A stretch of 46,086 bases of DNA from Methanobacteriota archaeon (GCA_014239955.1 JAAZXW010000013.1:1-46086), one strand, 5' to 3'. Shown: positions 24,787 through 33,899, counted from the first letter of the stretch. The notes: generated by a model not told the origin, from the sequence alone. Numbers and translations: made by a program.

Positions 24787-25818
24787 TTAGATGACCCGCG
24801 CGGAAACGATGCGAACAGGGTCGACTGGAGAGTCGTTCTGGGTTTCTAGATCGCTGATTGCATCAACATGCTCCAATCCCGAAATTACGTATCCGAAGAC
24901 GGTGTGGCAAGATGTCTTGGAGCAGTCCTTACCAGCCTCCCAATCGAGATGAAGCGCATCGCCGTCGGTAGGGACGATGTAGAACTGGCTCCCATCGGTG
25001 TTCAGGCCGGCATGTGCAGCAGCAACAGCGCCAACTGTGTGCTTCAGACCGTTCTCATGCTCGTATGGGATGTTGTAATCCTCCTTCTGCTGGCATTGGC
25101 TTTCGGGAAGCTGCTCACCATTGCAGAATCCGTAGTAATGTGCGGCGTATCCTCCAGAACCACGCATATTTTCGATGTCTCCGCCTTGGATCATGAATTT
25201 GTCAATTACCCTGTGGAACTCTACCCCGTCATACTGGAAGTTCCCTGTATGGGTCAGGAAGCTCTCCACATGCATAGGCGCATCATCCTTGTAAAACTCA
25301 ATCTGAATCTCGCCAGTTACCGACTGGCCATTGAGAACGTACTGAACTTCGAGTGCTACTATCGGGTTACTGCCATCATCAAGGAACTCAGAAACAAGCT
25401 TGATAGAGACAAGGAACGCTGCTAAGGAGAGGACCATCACAAGGAGTCCAAGAGGAGTTGGGTTCCCCTGTTCGAACATCTGGAGGCCTAGGCCAAGAGA
25501 AATTGACTTCTCGTCCATCATCGAAGCGAGCTTGTTCATGTTCCTTCGAGTCTCCTTGTTCTTGGGATCAATGGACAGGGACTTGTTGTAATTTCTGTAT
25601 GCCTTCTGCCAGTGTGATTTCTGATTCCTCTGGTCAGTGACTCCCCACTCAGTACCTGCATCTGCAGCTAGAGCGAGTGTCTTGGCCCTTTGAGCCTCGT
25701 TTTCTATGCTGCTCCAAGCTGACCTTAGTGCCCCTAGGGCTGCTTCTGGGTCATTCTTGTCACCTACGAGCTCAGTTGCATCGTCCCAAGCTTTCTGGAG
25801 TTCCGCTGGAATTGGCAC
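24787..25818 (-). CDS. Membrane-anchored cyclophilin-type peptidyl-prolyl isomerase
   Basis: A 343-aa protein in three parts. A soluble TPR-like N-terminus (about 1-115; AYRNYNKSLSIDPKNKETRRNMNKL) is followed by one TM (about 123-146) and a cyclophilin domain (about 155-343). The cyclophilin motifs FHRVIDKFMIQGGD, GSQFYIV and FGYVISGLEHVD are present, including the catalytic Arg of FHRV. Extra Cys residues (CNGEQLPESQC, CSKTSC) would suit an oxidising exterior. With no signal peptide, an N-in topology would put the isomerase outside, where it could fold the giant secreted proteins of this genome (inference). The promoter region is shared divergently with korA. Confidence 0.92.
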   Translation of the reverse strand: MPIPAELQKAWDDATELVGDKNDPEAALGALRSAWSSIENEAQRAKTLALAADAGTEWGVTDQRNQKSHWQKAYRNYNKSLSIDPKNKETRRNMNKLASMMDEKSISLGLGLQMFEQGNPTPLGLLVMVLSLAAFLVSIKLVSEFLDDGSNPIVALEVQYVLNGQSVTGEIQIEFYKDDAPMHVESFLTHTGNFQYDGVEFHRVIDKFMIQGGDIENMRGSGGYAAHYYGFCNGEQLPESQCQQKEDYNIPYEHENGLKHTVGAVAAAHAGLNTDGSQFYIVPTDGDALHLDWEAGKDCSKTSCHTVFGYVISGLEHVDAISDLETQNDSPVDPVRIVSARVI

Positions 25819-25968
25819 AGGCGGGCGAGAGCCCCCCCCTTGAAAACTGCAACGGAAGCGGCTGAAAAATAAATTGGTTAATTTTTCTATGGTAACGCAT
25901 AAGACCCTGAGTCATCGCCGACACCCTACGAGCAACCGTCTAGTGAAGCACTGGGGACCAAGAGAACA

Positions 25969-27753
25969 ATGGAAAAAATCGTCAACGATTTCGTCATCAA
26001 TGTCGCGACCGCTAACGGAACTGGTTCCCAGTCATCCAACCTAATCATCCTTCACTCAATGTTCGAGATGGGGATTCCTGTTAGTGGCAAGAACCTCTTC
26101 CCGAGCAACATCTCGGGTTTACCGACGTGGTTCATCATCAGAGTGAGCGATAAAGGATACCAAGCCCCGGGAGATGTCACCAATATCCAAGTTCTGATGA
26201 ACAAAGACACGTGGTTGAAGGACCTTGAGGGCCTTGAACCGGGGACAATAGTGATCTACAACCAGGATGTCAAACTTCCAGTAGAAAGGGAAGATTGCGT
26301 CCTACTGGGGATGCCGATGACCAAGATGGCCAGGAAAATCAATCCAAAACTTGGCAGGTTGATAGCGAACATGTACTACGTCGGAGCTATCGCACACCTC
26401 CTTGGAATTGATGATGGTGCGATTGAGAAGGCCGTACAGGATCAATTCAAGGGCAAAGAGAAGGCAGTCGAATTGAACATGCAAGCAATTTCGGAGGGAA
26501 TTTCATTTGCAAGAGAGAACTGGGAATTCGAGAGTCATTTCTGCGTTGAGAGTAGGGAGAAGAATCCGGACTCTTTCCTTATCGAAGGGAACGAGGCGGT
26601 TGCGCTTGGCGCCATCTACGGAGGGATCAGCATGCTCTCATGGTATCCGATAACACCTTCTTCCTCTCTTGCAGAGTCAGTTATCGAATGGGTTCCGGAA
26701 CTTCGCAGCGATGGTTCCGGGGGGAGTACTTGCGCCGTGATTCAGGCCGAAGACGAACTCGCTGCTGCGGGTATGGTACTTGGAGCTGGATGGGCTGGAG
26801 GAAGAGGGATGACTTGCACCAGTGGCCCAGGAATCTCCCTAATGTCTGAGTTCATCGGTTTGTTCTACTTCTCTGAGGTTCCTGGCGTAATTTGGGATGT
26901 GAACCGTGTAGGGCCTTCGACTGGATTGCCGACTAGGACCCAACAGGGCGATCTCTCAATGCTTTACGAAGCTAGCCATGGGGATACCCAGCATATCGTA
27001 CTAATTCCTGGAACAGTTGACGAGTGTTTCGAGTTCGGTTGGAGGGCCTTCGACTACGCTGAGAGGTTCCAGACAATGGTATTCGGATTCAACGACCTAG
27101 ATTTGGGGATGAACCGTTGGACTACGAATGGTTTCCAGTATCCCGATGGACCCATGGATAGAGGGAAGGTAATCAGAAGCCAAGAAGAGATGGGTGCCAT
27201 AGCAAATTACGGGAGATACCGGGATGTCGACGGTGACGGAATACCATTCAGGACATTGCCTGGAAGTGGCCTTGATCCCATCCTATACAGAGGAACGGGC
27301 CATGACGAAGACGGAATATACTCTGAAGACCCCCAGGTGTACCACGATACGATGGAGAGGCTGAAGAGGAAAATTGATGGTTCAAGGACCAATCTACCTG
27401 AACCCGTGATCAGGGAGGAGGAGGACAAAGAACTAGGAGTGATTTTCTATGGTTCCATGGAGAACACCATCGTCGAAATCGACGACATGCTCGGAGAAGC
27501 GGGCGTTTCGACAAGCACATGCAGGGTTAGGGCCCTACCCATGCACCCTGAGGTTGAGAATTTCGTTAGAAGACACGATAGGACGATTGTCCTAGAGATT
27601 AATCGTGATGGTCAACTATTCGGCATTATCCGGAAGGAGTTCCCCACTGAGTTGATACCAAAGATTCACAGCGTAGCCTACAGCGATGGAATGCCACCAA
27701 GGGCCAGAGTGTATTCCGATATGATTCTCGAAGTTTTGAACGAGGTGTCTTAA
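25969..27753 (+). CDS. korA: 2-oxoacid:ferredoxin oxidoreductase alpha subunit (gamma-alpha fusion)
   Basis: With KorB it oxidatively decarboxylates a 2-oxoacid, most likely 2-oxoglutarate, to the acyl-CoA and reduces ferredoxin. In this 594-aa protein the gamma domain comes first (about 8-180: VNVATANGTGSQSSNLI through the MTKMARKI region). The alpha domain follows from about 205 with GNEAVALGAIYGG, YPITPSSSLAE, QAEDELAAAGMVLGAGWAG and TCTSGPGISLM, and domain II with FGFNDLDLGMNRW. The fused gamma-alpha layout is the two-subunit KorAB type. The stop and the korB ATG overlap by one base (TAATG). Substrate cannot be settled from sequence alone; nearby aconitase favours 2-oxoglutarate. Confidence 0.93.
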   Translation: MEKIVNDFVINVATANGTGSQSSNLIILHSMFEMGIPVSGKNLFPSNISGLPTWFIIRVSDKGYQAPGDVTNIQVLMNKDTWLKDLEGLEPGTIVIYNQDVKLPVEREDCVLLGMPMTKMARKINPKLGRLIANMYYVGAIAHLLGIDDGAIEKAVQDQFKGKEKAVELNMQAISEGISFARENWEFESHFCVESREKNPDSFLIEGNEAVALGAIYGGISMLSWYPITPSSSLAESVIEWVPELRSDGSGGSTCAVIQAEDELAAAGMVLGAGWAGGRGMTCTSGPGISLMSEFIGLFYFSEVPGVIWDVNRVGPSTGLPTRTQQGDLSMLYEASHGDTQHIVLIPGTVDECFEFGWRAFDYAERFQTMVFGFNDLDLGMNRWTTNGFQYPDGPMDRGKVIRSQEEMGAIANYGRYRDVDGDGIPFRTLPGSGLDPILYRGTGHDEDGIYSEDPQVYHDTMERLKRKIDGSRTNLPEPVIREEEDKELGVIFYGSMENTIVEIDDMLGEAGVSTSTCRVRALPMHPEVENFVRRHDRTIVLEINRDGQLFGIIRKEFPTELIPKIHSVAYSDGMPPRARVYSDMILEVLNEVS

Positions 27754-28778
27754 TGGTGAGGCTGAACGTAATAGAACTGGAAAAATCCGAGTACACTGGT
27801 GGGAAATCCTCGTTGTGTCCAGGATGCGGGCACGACCAGATTTCGAATAATATAATCCAAGCCGCTTGGGAAAACGGCATTCAACCTGAGAAGATCGCAA
27901 AGATGAGTGGCATTGGTTGCTCTTCGAAGACCCCTGCATACTTCCTAGGAAAGAGCCACGGATTCAACACTGTTCATGGAAGGATGCCCTCGGTAACTAC
28001 GGGAGCGAACATGGTGAACAAGGACCTGAGCTTCTTGGCGGTATCGGGAGACGGGGACACCGCAAGCATAGGAATAGGGCAATTTATTCACGTCATCAGG
28101 AGGAACCTGGACATGGTGTACATCGTCGAAAACAACGGTGTCTACGGCCTCACCAAGGGGCAATACAGCGCAACTGTCGAGAAGGGCTCGAAGAAGAAGA
28201 AAGGGGTTCCCAACCAACAAGCACCGATAGACCTCTGTGCAATGGCAATTAACCTAGGATGCAGCTTCGTAGCACGCTCCTTCTCAGGTAGCAAAAAGCA
28301 GTTGACTGCACTGATTAGGGCCGCTATGAGCCATAGGGGGATGGCATTCATAGACGTCATATCCCCGTGCGTTACCTTCGCCAACAACGACGAGTCATAC
28401 AAATCCTACAACTATGTGAAGGCAAATGACGAGGTCCTCCATATCCTTGACTACATCCCCCACTTCTCTCCAATAGAGGAGGTTGAAGTCCCAGAGGGTG
28501 AATTCAGAGAGGTGAATCTGTTCGACGGTTCGACCTTGAGACTGGAGACCGTGGCGGCCGATCACGATTACACTGATGCCGTTTCTGCACTGAGTGCCAT
28601 CCACAAATCCGAGAAGGCGGAAAGGCATGTCACTGGATTGCTCTACTACAACGAGAACGTTCCCACGGCCACGGATGCACTCGGACTGAGCGAGACGCCG
28701 CTTGTTGAATTGTCCGAAGACCTTCTACGACCCAGCGAGGACAGCCTTGAGAGGGTGAATGCTGGTTTCAGGTCTTGA
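27753..28778 (+). CDS. korB: 2-oxoacid:ferredoxin oxidoreductase beta subunit
   Basis: A 341-aa thiamine diphosphate and [4Fe-4S] subunit. CPGCGH at 22-27 and Cys56 (GIGCSSK) with a later Cys (ISPCVTF) provide the cluster ligands. VSGDGDTASIGIGQF with VENNGVYGLTKGQ forms the TPP/Mg site. It follows korA with a one-base overlap, so the two are coupled. The C-terminal extension (about 245-341) is longer than in minimal beta subunits. The cytoplasmic enzyme feeds reduced ferredoxin (or the flavodoxin at 7454-7915) into metabolism. Confidence 0.95.
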   Translation: MVRLNVIELEKSEYTGGKSSLCPGCGHDQISNNIIQAAWENGIQPEKIAKMSGIGCSSKTPAYFLGKSHGFNTVHGRMPSVTTGANMVNKDLSFLAVSGDGDTASIGIGQFIHVIRRNLDMVYIVENNGVYGLTKGQYSATVEKGSKKKKGVPNQQAPIDLCAMAINLGCSFVARSFSGSKKQLTALIRAAMSHRGMAFIDVISPCVTFANNDESYKSYNYVKANDEVLHILDYIPHFSPIEEVEVPEGEFREVNLFDGSTLRLETVAADHDYTDAVSALSAIHKSEKAERHVTGLLYYNENVPTATDALGLSETPLVELSEDLLRPSEDSLERVNAGFRS

Positions 28779-28837
28779 GTGCATAGTTCTGATTACTCGG
28801 TTTTCTTGAAATATCCGGGCCTTGTCCGTGTAACACC

Positions 28838-28913
28838 AGTCCCTTGGTGTAGTGGTCCATCATATGGCGTTCTGGGCGCCATGACCCTGGTTCGAATCCG
28901 GGAGGGACTACCA
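28838..28913 (+). tRNA. tRNA-Gln (anticodon CTG)
   Basis: Acceptor stem AGTCCCT/AGGGACT, D-arm TTGGTGTAGTGGTCCATCAT, anticodon stem TGGCG/CGCCA with loop TTCTGGG (anticodon CTG), T-arm CCTGGTTCGAATCCGGG and encoded CCA. The A1-T72 pair is typical of archaeal tRNA-Gln. A TATA-like GAAATATCC lies about 25 nt upstream. No intron. Confidence 0.97.
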
Positions 28914-28927
28914 AAGGAAAAGTCACG

Positions 28928-29107
28928 CTAAACATACTGGTAGAGAAGTTGGGAAACCCAACTAATCATCATGATAATCATGAACCATCCCAATGCTAGT
29001 TTTGCTAATCTCGTGGGTTTCTTCTTTGGTGGAAACGGGTCTATTCCAGCATCCAAGGCCTGGGCAATGATCTCTAACTCCTCCTCGATAGTCTCAGGGG
29101 CCCTCAT
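28928..29107 (-). CDS. Small single-pass membrane protein (59 aa)
   Basis: ATG at 29107 opens a 59-codon frame ending in TAG at 28928. An acidic helical N-terminus (MRAPETIEEELEIIAQALDAG) and a Pro/Lys-rich linker (DPFPPKKKPTRLAK) lead to one TM (LALGWFMIIMMISWVSQLLY) near the C-terminus. It starts 4 nt after the stop of the aldo/keto reductase on the same strand, so it is probably its operon partner. The charge pattern (basic linker before the TM) predicts a cytoplasmic N-terminus. No family recognised. Confidence 0.68.
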   Translation of the reverse strand: MRAPETIEEELEIIAQALDAGIDPFPPKKKPTRLAKLALGWFMIIMMISWVSQLLYQYV

Positions 29108-29111
29108 CCCC

Positions 29112-29960
29112 TCACTTCTCCGAAGTCGGATCCCATCCTGATACGTAGGATTCTTCGAGTGATGCGAAGGCGGCTTCTGTTCCGGACAGATCTAACTCCA
29201 AAGAGCCTAGGTTCTCCTCAATACGACTGAGGTTGCTAGATTTTGGAATTGTGATCGAACCGGAGTCGATGCACCACTTTATCGCAGCCTGTGCTGGTGT
29301 ACATCCTAGGGATTTGGCGATTTTTCCGAGCTCTGGGTCCTCGACCTTGTGCCCCCTAGCTAACGGAGAGTATGCCATAGGGACTGCCCCAATTCCGGAA
29401 ATTGCTGCTCTGAGGGCTGACCTCTGAAGCCATGGGCTTATCTCGATCTGGTTCACTGATGGCATCAGAGATGCATATGAAACCATAGCGTCTAGGTGAT
29501 GAGCCCCATAGTTGCTGACTCCGATAGAACGAGTCCATCCTTTCGATAGGCATTCCTCCATTCCGGCCCAGACCGGGGCTCTTGCAGCCAGTTCCTTCGG
29601 AGGCGCGTGGACTAGGTACAGGTCCATGTAATCGAGGCCTAAGTTCTCTAGGCTCTGCTGGCACCTCTCAAGCGTCTCCTCGTGACTGTTCGCATGGGGC
29701 TGCCTGAGTTTCGTGACCACAAATATCTCCTTCCTCTCGATCCCAGACTCCCTTATCGCCTGACCCACCTCGTCCTCGTTACCATAGGCCATTGCTGTGT
29801 CAATGAGGCGGTAACCCTTCTCCAGAGCATGCTTAACAGCTGCTTTGCATTCACCTGGTTCACCCATCAAGTACACTCCAAGGCCAAAATTGGGCATCTC
29901 GATCTCGTGCATTTTTCGACCTGTTGCTGTGTCCGTGTTGGATATAGAAACTATCTCCAT
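29112..29960 (-). CDS. Aldo/keto reductase
   Basis: A 282-aa NADPH-dependent carbonyl reductase with a TIM barrel in the cytoplasm. The catalytic tetrad is Asp54, Tyr59, Lys84 and His118 (RLIDTAMAYGNE, VVTKLRQPH, YLVHAP). The cofactor end has PMAYSPLARG and the phosphate-binding ITIPKSSNLSRIEENL. It resembles the 2,5-diketo-gluconate reductase group; the substrate is unknown. It is divergent from the NUDIX-MBL gene with 74 nt between them and leads an apparent two-gene operon with the 59-aa membrane protein. Confidence 0.94.
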   Translation of the reverse strand: MEIVSISNTDTATGRKMHEIEMPNFGLGVYLMGEPGECKAAVKHALEKGYRLIDTAMAYGNEDEVGQAIRESGIERKEIFVVTKLRQPHANSHEETLERCQQSLENLGLDYMDLYLVHAPPKELAARAPVWAGMEECLSKGWTRSIGVSNYGAHHLDAMVSYASLMPSVNQIEISPWLQRSALRAAISGIGAVPMAYSPLARGHKVEDPELGKIAKSLGCTPAQAAIKWCIDSGSITIPKSSNLSRIEENLGSLELDLSGTEAAFASLEESYVSGWDPTSEK

Positions 29961-30034
29961 GCACTGCGAAGGCTAGCATGCATATTCAATCGTTATCGTA
30001 GCGAGGTTGAAGCCTCGAATCCCTTCGAGTACCC

Positions 30035-31576
30035 GTGGACGAATTGCCAAGAGGACTCGATCTACCCCCCTTGGAGGTCCGTCCCTACGTTCCCTCTGCC
30101 TCCGTAATGCTAAGCAGAGAGGCAGACGACGGATACGAAGTCTTGATGGGGCACAGGATTTCTGAGCTTCCGGCATTCCCTGATCTCTGGTCTTTCCCAG
30201 GAGGCGGTGTTAGCAGAGTAGACAGGAGAACGGCTGATAACCATCCCGAGTGGCTAGCAGAAAGGGGTGCAGACAGACTCTCCGTATTCACCCTGCTGAG
30301 GGAGATGACCGAGGAAGTGGGGATCGCCCCGGATGGTGAAGGGGGCTTCACCGAAGTGGACGACGAAGTTCGGAGGATTGTATGTAGGGACAAGTCCGGA
30401 TGGTTGGAGATGGCCGAGTCAGGTAGGATTTCCACTTCTGGTTTCGATTGCCATGTCATCACAGAGCGGATCACTCCTCCCCAATCCCCAACAAGATTCC
30501 ACAACCTATTCTTTCACGTAGCACTGGGTGATTCCGTTGCAGAGCCATCATTCCCACCCGGTCGGAGTGAATTCGATGAGTTCCGCTGGTGGAGGCCGGA
30601 GGACATCATCTCATCGTGGGAGAGGAATGACCTGCATATCCCTCCTCCGATTGTAACCATATTCAGGGACTTGATCGGGCTGATGATGGGTGGGGACCTG
30701 ATGTCCGCCTGTCAGACCATGTCCGAGAGTCCACCTTCGGGCCCTCATAGATTCGAGTATGGCCCGGGAGTGGAGTGCATTCTGATCCCAACAGATACCC
30801 TCCCTCCGTCCACGCACACGAACTGCTTCGTCCTAGGGGAAAGGGGGGGCGAGAGGCTGATCGTCGACCCTGCAATTAGGGACCAAAACGGCTTCGATCT
30901 GCTACGTCTAAAGGTCGAGGAGATCCATGCCGACGGAAGTAACGTAGTTGCTACAATCTTCACCCACCGACATCAGGACCACCTTGGCGACCTCGAGATG
31001 ATCGAGCAAATCTACCATGCCCCTGTCTGGGCAAGCGAGGAGACTCTGGAGGCCATTCCCATGGGAGGTCAGCGCAAGACCCTGGAGGACGGTGAAGCCA
31101 TTGAGATCCAGGGTCCCAGTGGAGGTTCCGTGTGGGAAGTCATGGAAACGCCTGGTCACTGCCCGGGGCAGATCTGCCTAGTCGGGGAGTCGGGGATTCT
31201 GTCTGCTGACAACTGCACAATGGTGGGGACTATCCTAGTGCCTTCCAGTGACGGGGACATGGGTGCGTACATCCAAGGTCTGGAGCGACTCAGGAGAATA
31301 GGGGCTCACACGCTATTCCCTGGCCACGGCCCCCTGATAGCGAATCCAGAACGAATACTGAGCCAGTACATCAATCACCGGAAAGCACGTCACGAGAAGG
31401 TCTTCGAGGCGATCGAGTCCGGAGCGAGGAGCCTCTCTGAGATATCTGGACGGGCATACTCGGACACGCCCGATGCTCACCCCTTGCTAGCGAAGGACCA
31501 GACTCTCTCACACCTGAAAGACCTCGTCAGCTCCGGCGGGGTAATTTGTGTCGGAGACCAATACGAGCCTGCCTAA
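30035..31576 (+). CDS. NUDIX hydrolase fused to a metallo-beta-lactamase-fold hydrolase
   Basis: A 513-aa two-enzyme fusion. The NUDIX domain (about 18-215) has GGG at 56-58 and REMTEEVGI at 89-97, with about 17 extra residues between them compared with the standard box, as in NUDT19/RP2-type CoA or nucleotide diphosphatases. The MBL domain (about 240-450) has HRHQDH (His311, His313, Asp315, His316), His375 (PGHCPG) and His431 (PGHGP), so the metal site is complete. A LACTB2-like winged-helix end (about 455-513) follows. LACTB2 relatives are endoribonucleases, so RNA or CoA-ester hydrolysis are both possible. GTG start at 30035, first gene of a plus-strand run to rqcH. Confidence 0.9.
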   Translation: MDELPRGLDLPPLEVRPYVPSASVMLSREADDGYEVLMGHRISELPAFPDLWSFPGGGVSRVDRRTADNHPEWLAERGADRLSVFTLLREMTEEVGIAPDGEGGFTEVDDEVRRIVCRDKSGWLEMAESGRISTSGFDCHVITERITPPQSPTRFHNLFFHVALGDSVAEPSFPPGRSEFDEFRWWRPEDIISSWERNDLHIPPPIVTIFRDLIGLMMGGDLMSACQTMSESPPSGPHRFEYGPGVECILIPTDTLPPSTHTNCFVLGERGGERLIVDPAIRDQNGFDLLRLKVEEIHADGSNVVATIFTHRHQDHLGDLEMIEQIYHAPVWASEETLEAIPMGGQRKTLEDGEAIEIQGPSGGSVWEVMETPGHCPGQICLVGESGILSADNCTMVGTILVPSSDGDMGAYIQGLERLRRIGAHTLFPGHGPLIANPERILSQYINHRKARHEKVFEAIESGARSLSEISGRAYSDTPDAHPLLAKDQTLSHLKDLVSSGGVICVGDQYEPA

Positions 31577-31625
31577 TCCGTGTGAACGTTCAAAACACAG
31601 TACTCGATACTGGGGATGAAGCAGC

Positions 31626-32996
31626 ATGGCTAACAAGGACCGTTGGTGGGACGAAGAGGAAGAGGCCACCTCTGAAAGCACGGGCTCGACAGACTCGAAG
31701 AAGGACGTGGAAGATCTCCTCAATGAGGCTGAGGAGAACCGGATCAGGCGTCAGGAGGAGTTGGCGCGGGCCGAGCACGAGTACAAGGTCACTCAGTTCA
31801 AGCAGCAGACGAAAGAGCTCTTGCCAGAGGGAGTTGGCGCGGGCGAGACAGCGGAAGTCAAGATTAGAGCCATTAGGGGCATGTACCGAACAGATGGTTC
31901 GATCAATGGGAAGCCAGTCAAATTCCTGGTGGACACTGGGGCCAGCTATGTTTCAATGGGTACGGAGATTCGTGAGTACGTTGGTGGGATTCAGGGGAAG
32001 AGCCAATGGATGAATACTGCCAATGGGAAATCCAAGGGACATCAAGTCGCACTCGAAGAAGTCAGAGTCGGAGGAATAGTAGTTCGAAACATAATGGGTT
32101 CCTCGAGTGATGGGATGTCCGGCATGGATGGCGAAGTACTCCTGGGGATGTCTTTCCTGAATGAGATCGAGATGAACATCGACGATGATATGATGACTCT
32201 GACCCAAACCGGTTCCGATAGGATCGGCCAAGAAGGCAAGAAGGGCGCCGGGGACGGGGTAATGGGCCTGTGGTGGCTTTCACCAGGAGAGGCAGTTTCG
32301 ATTGGGGTTGCTGCAATGATTGCAATTTTCTTCTTCGGAATGGGAGCAGTCGTTATGGCCGGGGAGCCGGTGTACGAATCTACTGCTGGAGTCGTGCTGG
32401 AAGGCACTGAGTGGTGGGAATACGAGTACGAGTACGAGGATTGCGCATATGACGAATACAATGACGTCTACTATGACTGCTATTACTGGTACGAGTATGA
32501 ATGCGGGGCTGATATACAGTACTTCTTCGACGTTGACGGTGCCGAGTTTAGGTCACAAGATAGCCTTTCATTGGGGATTTGGCCAGATTACTGTCTAGAC
32601 TACGTTGAGGACATCACCCTACCGATAGGGAGTGCGGTGACGGTTTGGTACAATGTCGACAATCCGGAAGACAGTAGCTTAGAGGAACCATTTGGAGGTG
32701 GTGCTATTCTCTTCCTCTGCTGTGGACCAATTTTCCTACTGATCTTGATTGTCACTTTGGTCAACGCCAGATTCAGCAACGGACCCAAAACCGGCTGGGG
32801 AACCGATTTTGGTATTCAATTTAATTCTGGAGGAGAACATCCGCCGGGTTACCATGGTCACGGAGGAAGATACTGGGGTCCTAGCTGGGGCCCGAGGATT
32901 CGTTTCGGAGGACCATCAAGGAGGGTGCGTACTTCCAGGAGAAGAGGAGGGAGGTCATCCGGTGGCAGAAGGTCATCCGGTGGCAGAAGAAGATGA
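31626..32996 (+). CDS. Membrane protein: retropepsin-like aspartic protease fused to a DUF3592-like domain
   Basis: A 456-aa protein. A charged coiled-coil-like N-terminus (about 1-75) precedes a single-lobe, clan AA aspartic protease (about 80-200) with the catalytic motif LVDTGAS at 101-107 (Asp103) and the later LLGMSFLNEIEMNID. TM1 (about 223-245) and TM2 (about 358-380) flank an external domain resembling DUF3592 (spacing of ADIQYFFDVDGAEFRS and SAVTVWYNVDNPEDSSLEEP). That domain holds a striking Tyr/Glu/Asp-rich stretch at 264-292 with four Cys. The cytoplasmic tail ends in Arg/Gly/Ser-rich RRRGGRSSGGRRSSGGRRR. Single-lobe proteases act as dimers; the target is unknown. It lies 49 nt after the NUDIX-MBL gene on the same strand. 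Confidence 0.85.
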   Translation: MANKDRWWDEEEEATSESTGSTDSKKDVEDLLNEAEENRIRRQEELARAEHEYKVTQFKQQTKELLPEGVGAGETAEVKIRAIRGMYRTDGSINGKPVKFLVDTGASYVSMGTEIREYVGGIQGKSQWMNTANGKSKGHQVALEEVRVGGIVVRNIMGSSSDGMSGMDGEVLLGMSFLNEIEMNIDDDMMTLTQTGSDRIGQEGKKGAGDGVMGLWWLSPGEAVSIGVAAMIAIFFFGMGAVVMAGEPVYESTAGVVLEGTEWWEYEYEYEDCAYDEYNDVYYDCYYWYEYECGADIQYFFDVDGAEFRSQDSLSLGIWPDYCLDYVEDITLPIGSAVTVWYNVDNPEDSSLEEPFGGGAILFLCCGPIFLLILIVTLVNARFSNGPKTGWGTDFGIQFNSGGEHPPGYHGHGGRYWGPSWGPRIRFGGPSRRVRTSRRRGGRSSGGRRSSGGRRR

Positions 32997-33044
32997 GCCT
33001 AGCAGAAAGAGAACTCTGAAATCAGAGGGGTTGTTCTGATTCTC

Positions 33045-33899
33045 GTGGAAGGTCTGTGGAGCGGTCCTCCAGATTTGGATGGGCATATCGCTGATGAGCA
33101 TTGGATCGAAGTGGAATCGGGAGTCTCGATAAGAGTCCTGGTTTGGAAGGCAGAGGGGGTTAGCCAGGATTCCAGAACTGTGGTAATGGTCCCAGGATGG
33201 GGTTCTCTCTTCGAGGGATGGCGTCCATTGGTCACGGAATGGGTCAAGAGCAGACATCTGATTTACATCGAGACCAGGGAGAAGGCCGGTTCGAGGTTCA
33301 ACAGGAGTATTTCCAAGGATGATTTCTCCATCGAGAGGCACTCGAAGGACATCGCAGCCGTTCTCGAGGCCATGGATGTCGATCAAACGAAGATAGACTG
33401 GTACTCGTCTTCCCTTGGCTCGACTCTCTTAATCGATGCGTTCCAGAGGGAGGAGTTGGGTGGGAGGAGCTCGGTCCTCCTTGCACCCAATCCAGACTTC
33501 AGGTTCCCACTTTGGTCGAGAATAATCATCTATTCCCCACTCCCCATGGTGGTTTTCCAGAAGATGGTGGGTTTCGTAGCATGGGTAGTGGACAGGAGGA
33601 CGAAAGAGGAGGGGCAGAAAACTCGTTATCGCAGGGCACTTCTTGCTCAAGACGTCCCCCGGATGCTCTTCTCTGCGAGATGGAATCTCGGATACAGACT
33701 TCCTGAAGACCTATCTGCAATCAAAGTCCCATGCGCGGTAATGACTGCCGTATCGGATACCCTACATGACTTCGGCAAGGTCCAGAGAATCGCAGATTCA
33801 ATTCCAAACTGCGAGATGATCAAGGTCCCTTCCAACCAGTACGCTCACGAGCCGGATGTCCTGAAGGAAATCCATGAATTCCACTCTTCCCTCCCATGA
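33045..33899 (+). CDS. Alpha/beta hydrolase
   Basis: A 284-aa protein with the alpha/beta hydrolase pattern: MVPGWGSLFEGW for the oxyanion strand, a nucleophile elbow YSSSLGST (S-x-S-x-G with the first Gly replaced by Ser), an acid in VSDTLHD and a terminal His in YAHEPDV. A lid-like insertion contains hydrophobic IIIYSPLPMVVFQKMVGFVAWVV, which could touch membrane or lipid. The GTG start at 33045 is 48 nt after the protease gene. It is a serine hydrolase, probably an esterase or lipase-like enzyme; substrate unknown. Confidence 0.85.
   Translation: MEGLWSGPPDLDGHIADEHWIEVESGVSIRVLVWKAEGVSQDSRTVVMVPGWGSLFEGWRPLVTEWVKSRHLIYIETREKAGSRFNRSISKDDFSIERHSKDIAAVLEAMDVDQTKIDWYSSSLGSTLLIDAFQREELGGRSSVLLAPNPDFRFPLWSRIIIYSPLPMVVFQKMVGFVAWVVDRRTKEEGQKTRYRRALLAQDVPRMLFSARWNLGYRLPEDLSAIKVPCAVMTAVSDTLHDFGKVQRIADSIPNCEMIKVPSNQYAHEPDVLKEIHEFHSSLP

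Noticed and set aside
31546-32013. 155-aa plus-strand frame overlapping the aspartic protease start
   Set aside because: An out-of-frame Arg-rich reading that conflicts with the DTGAS frame.
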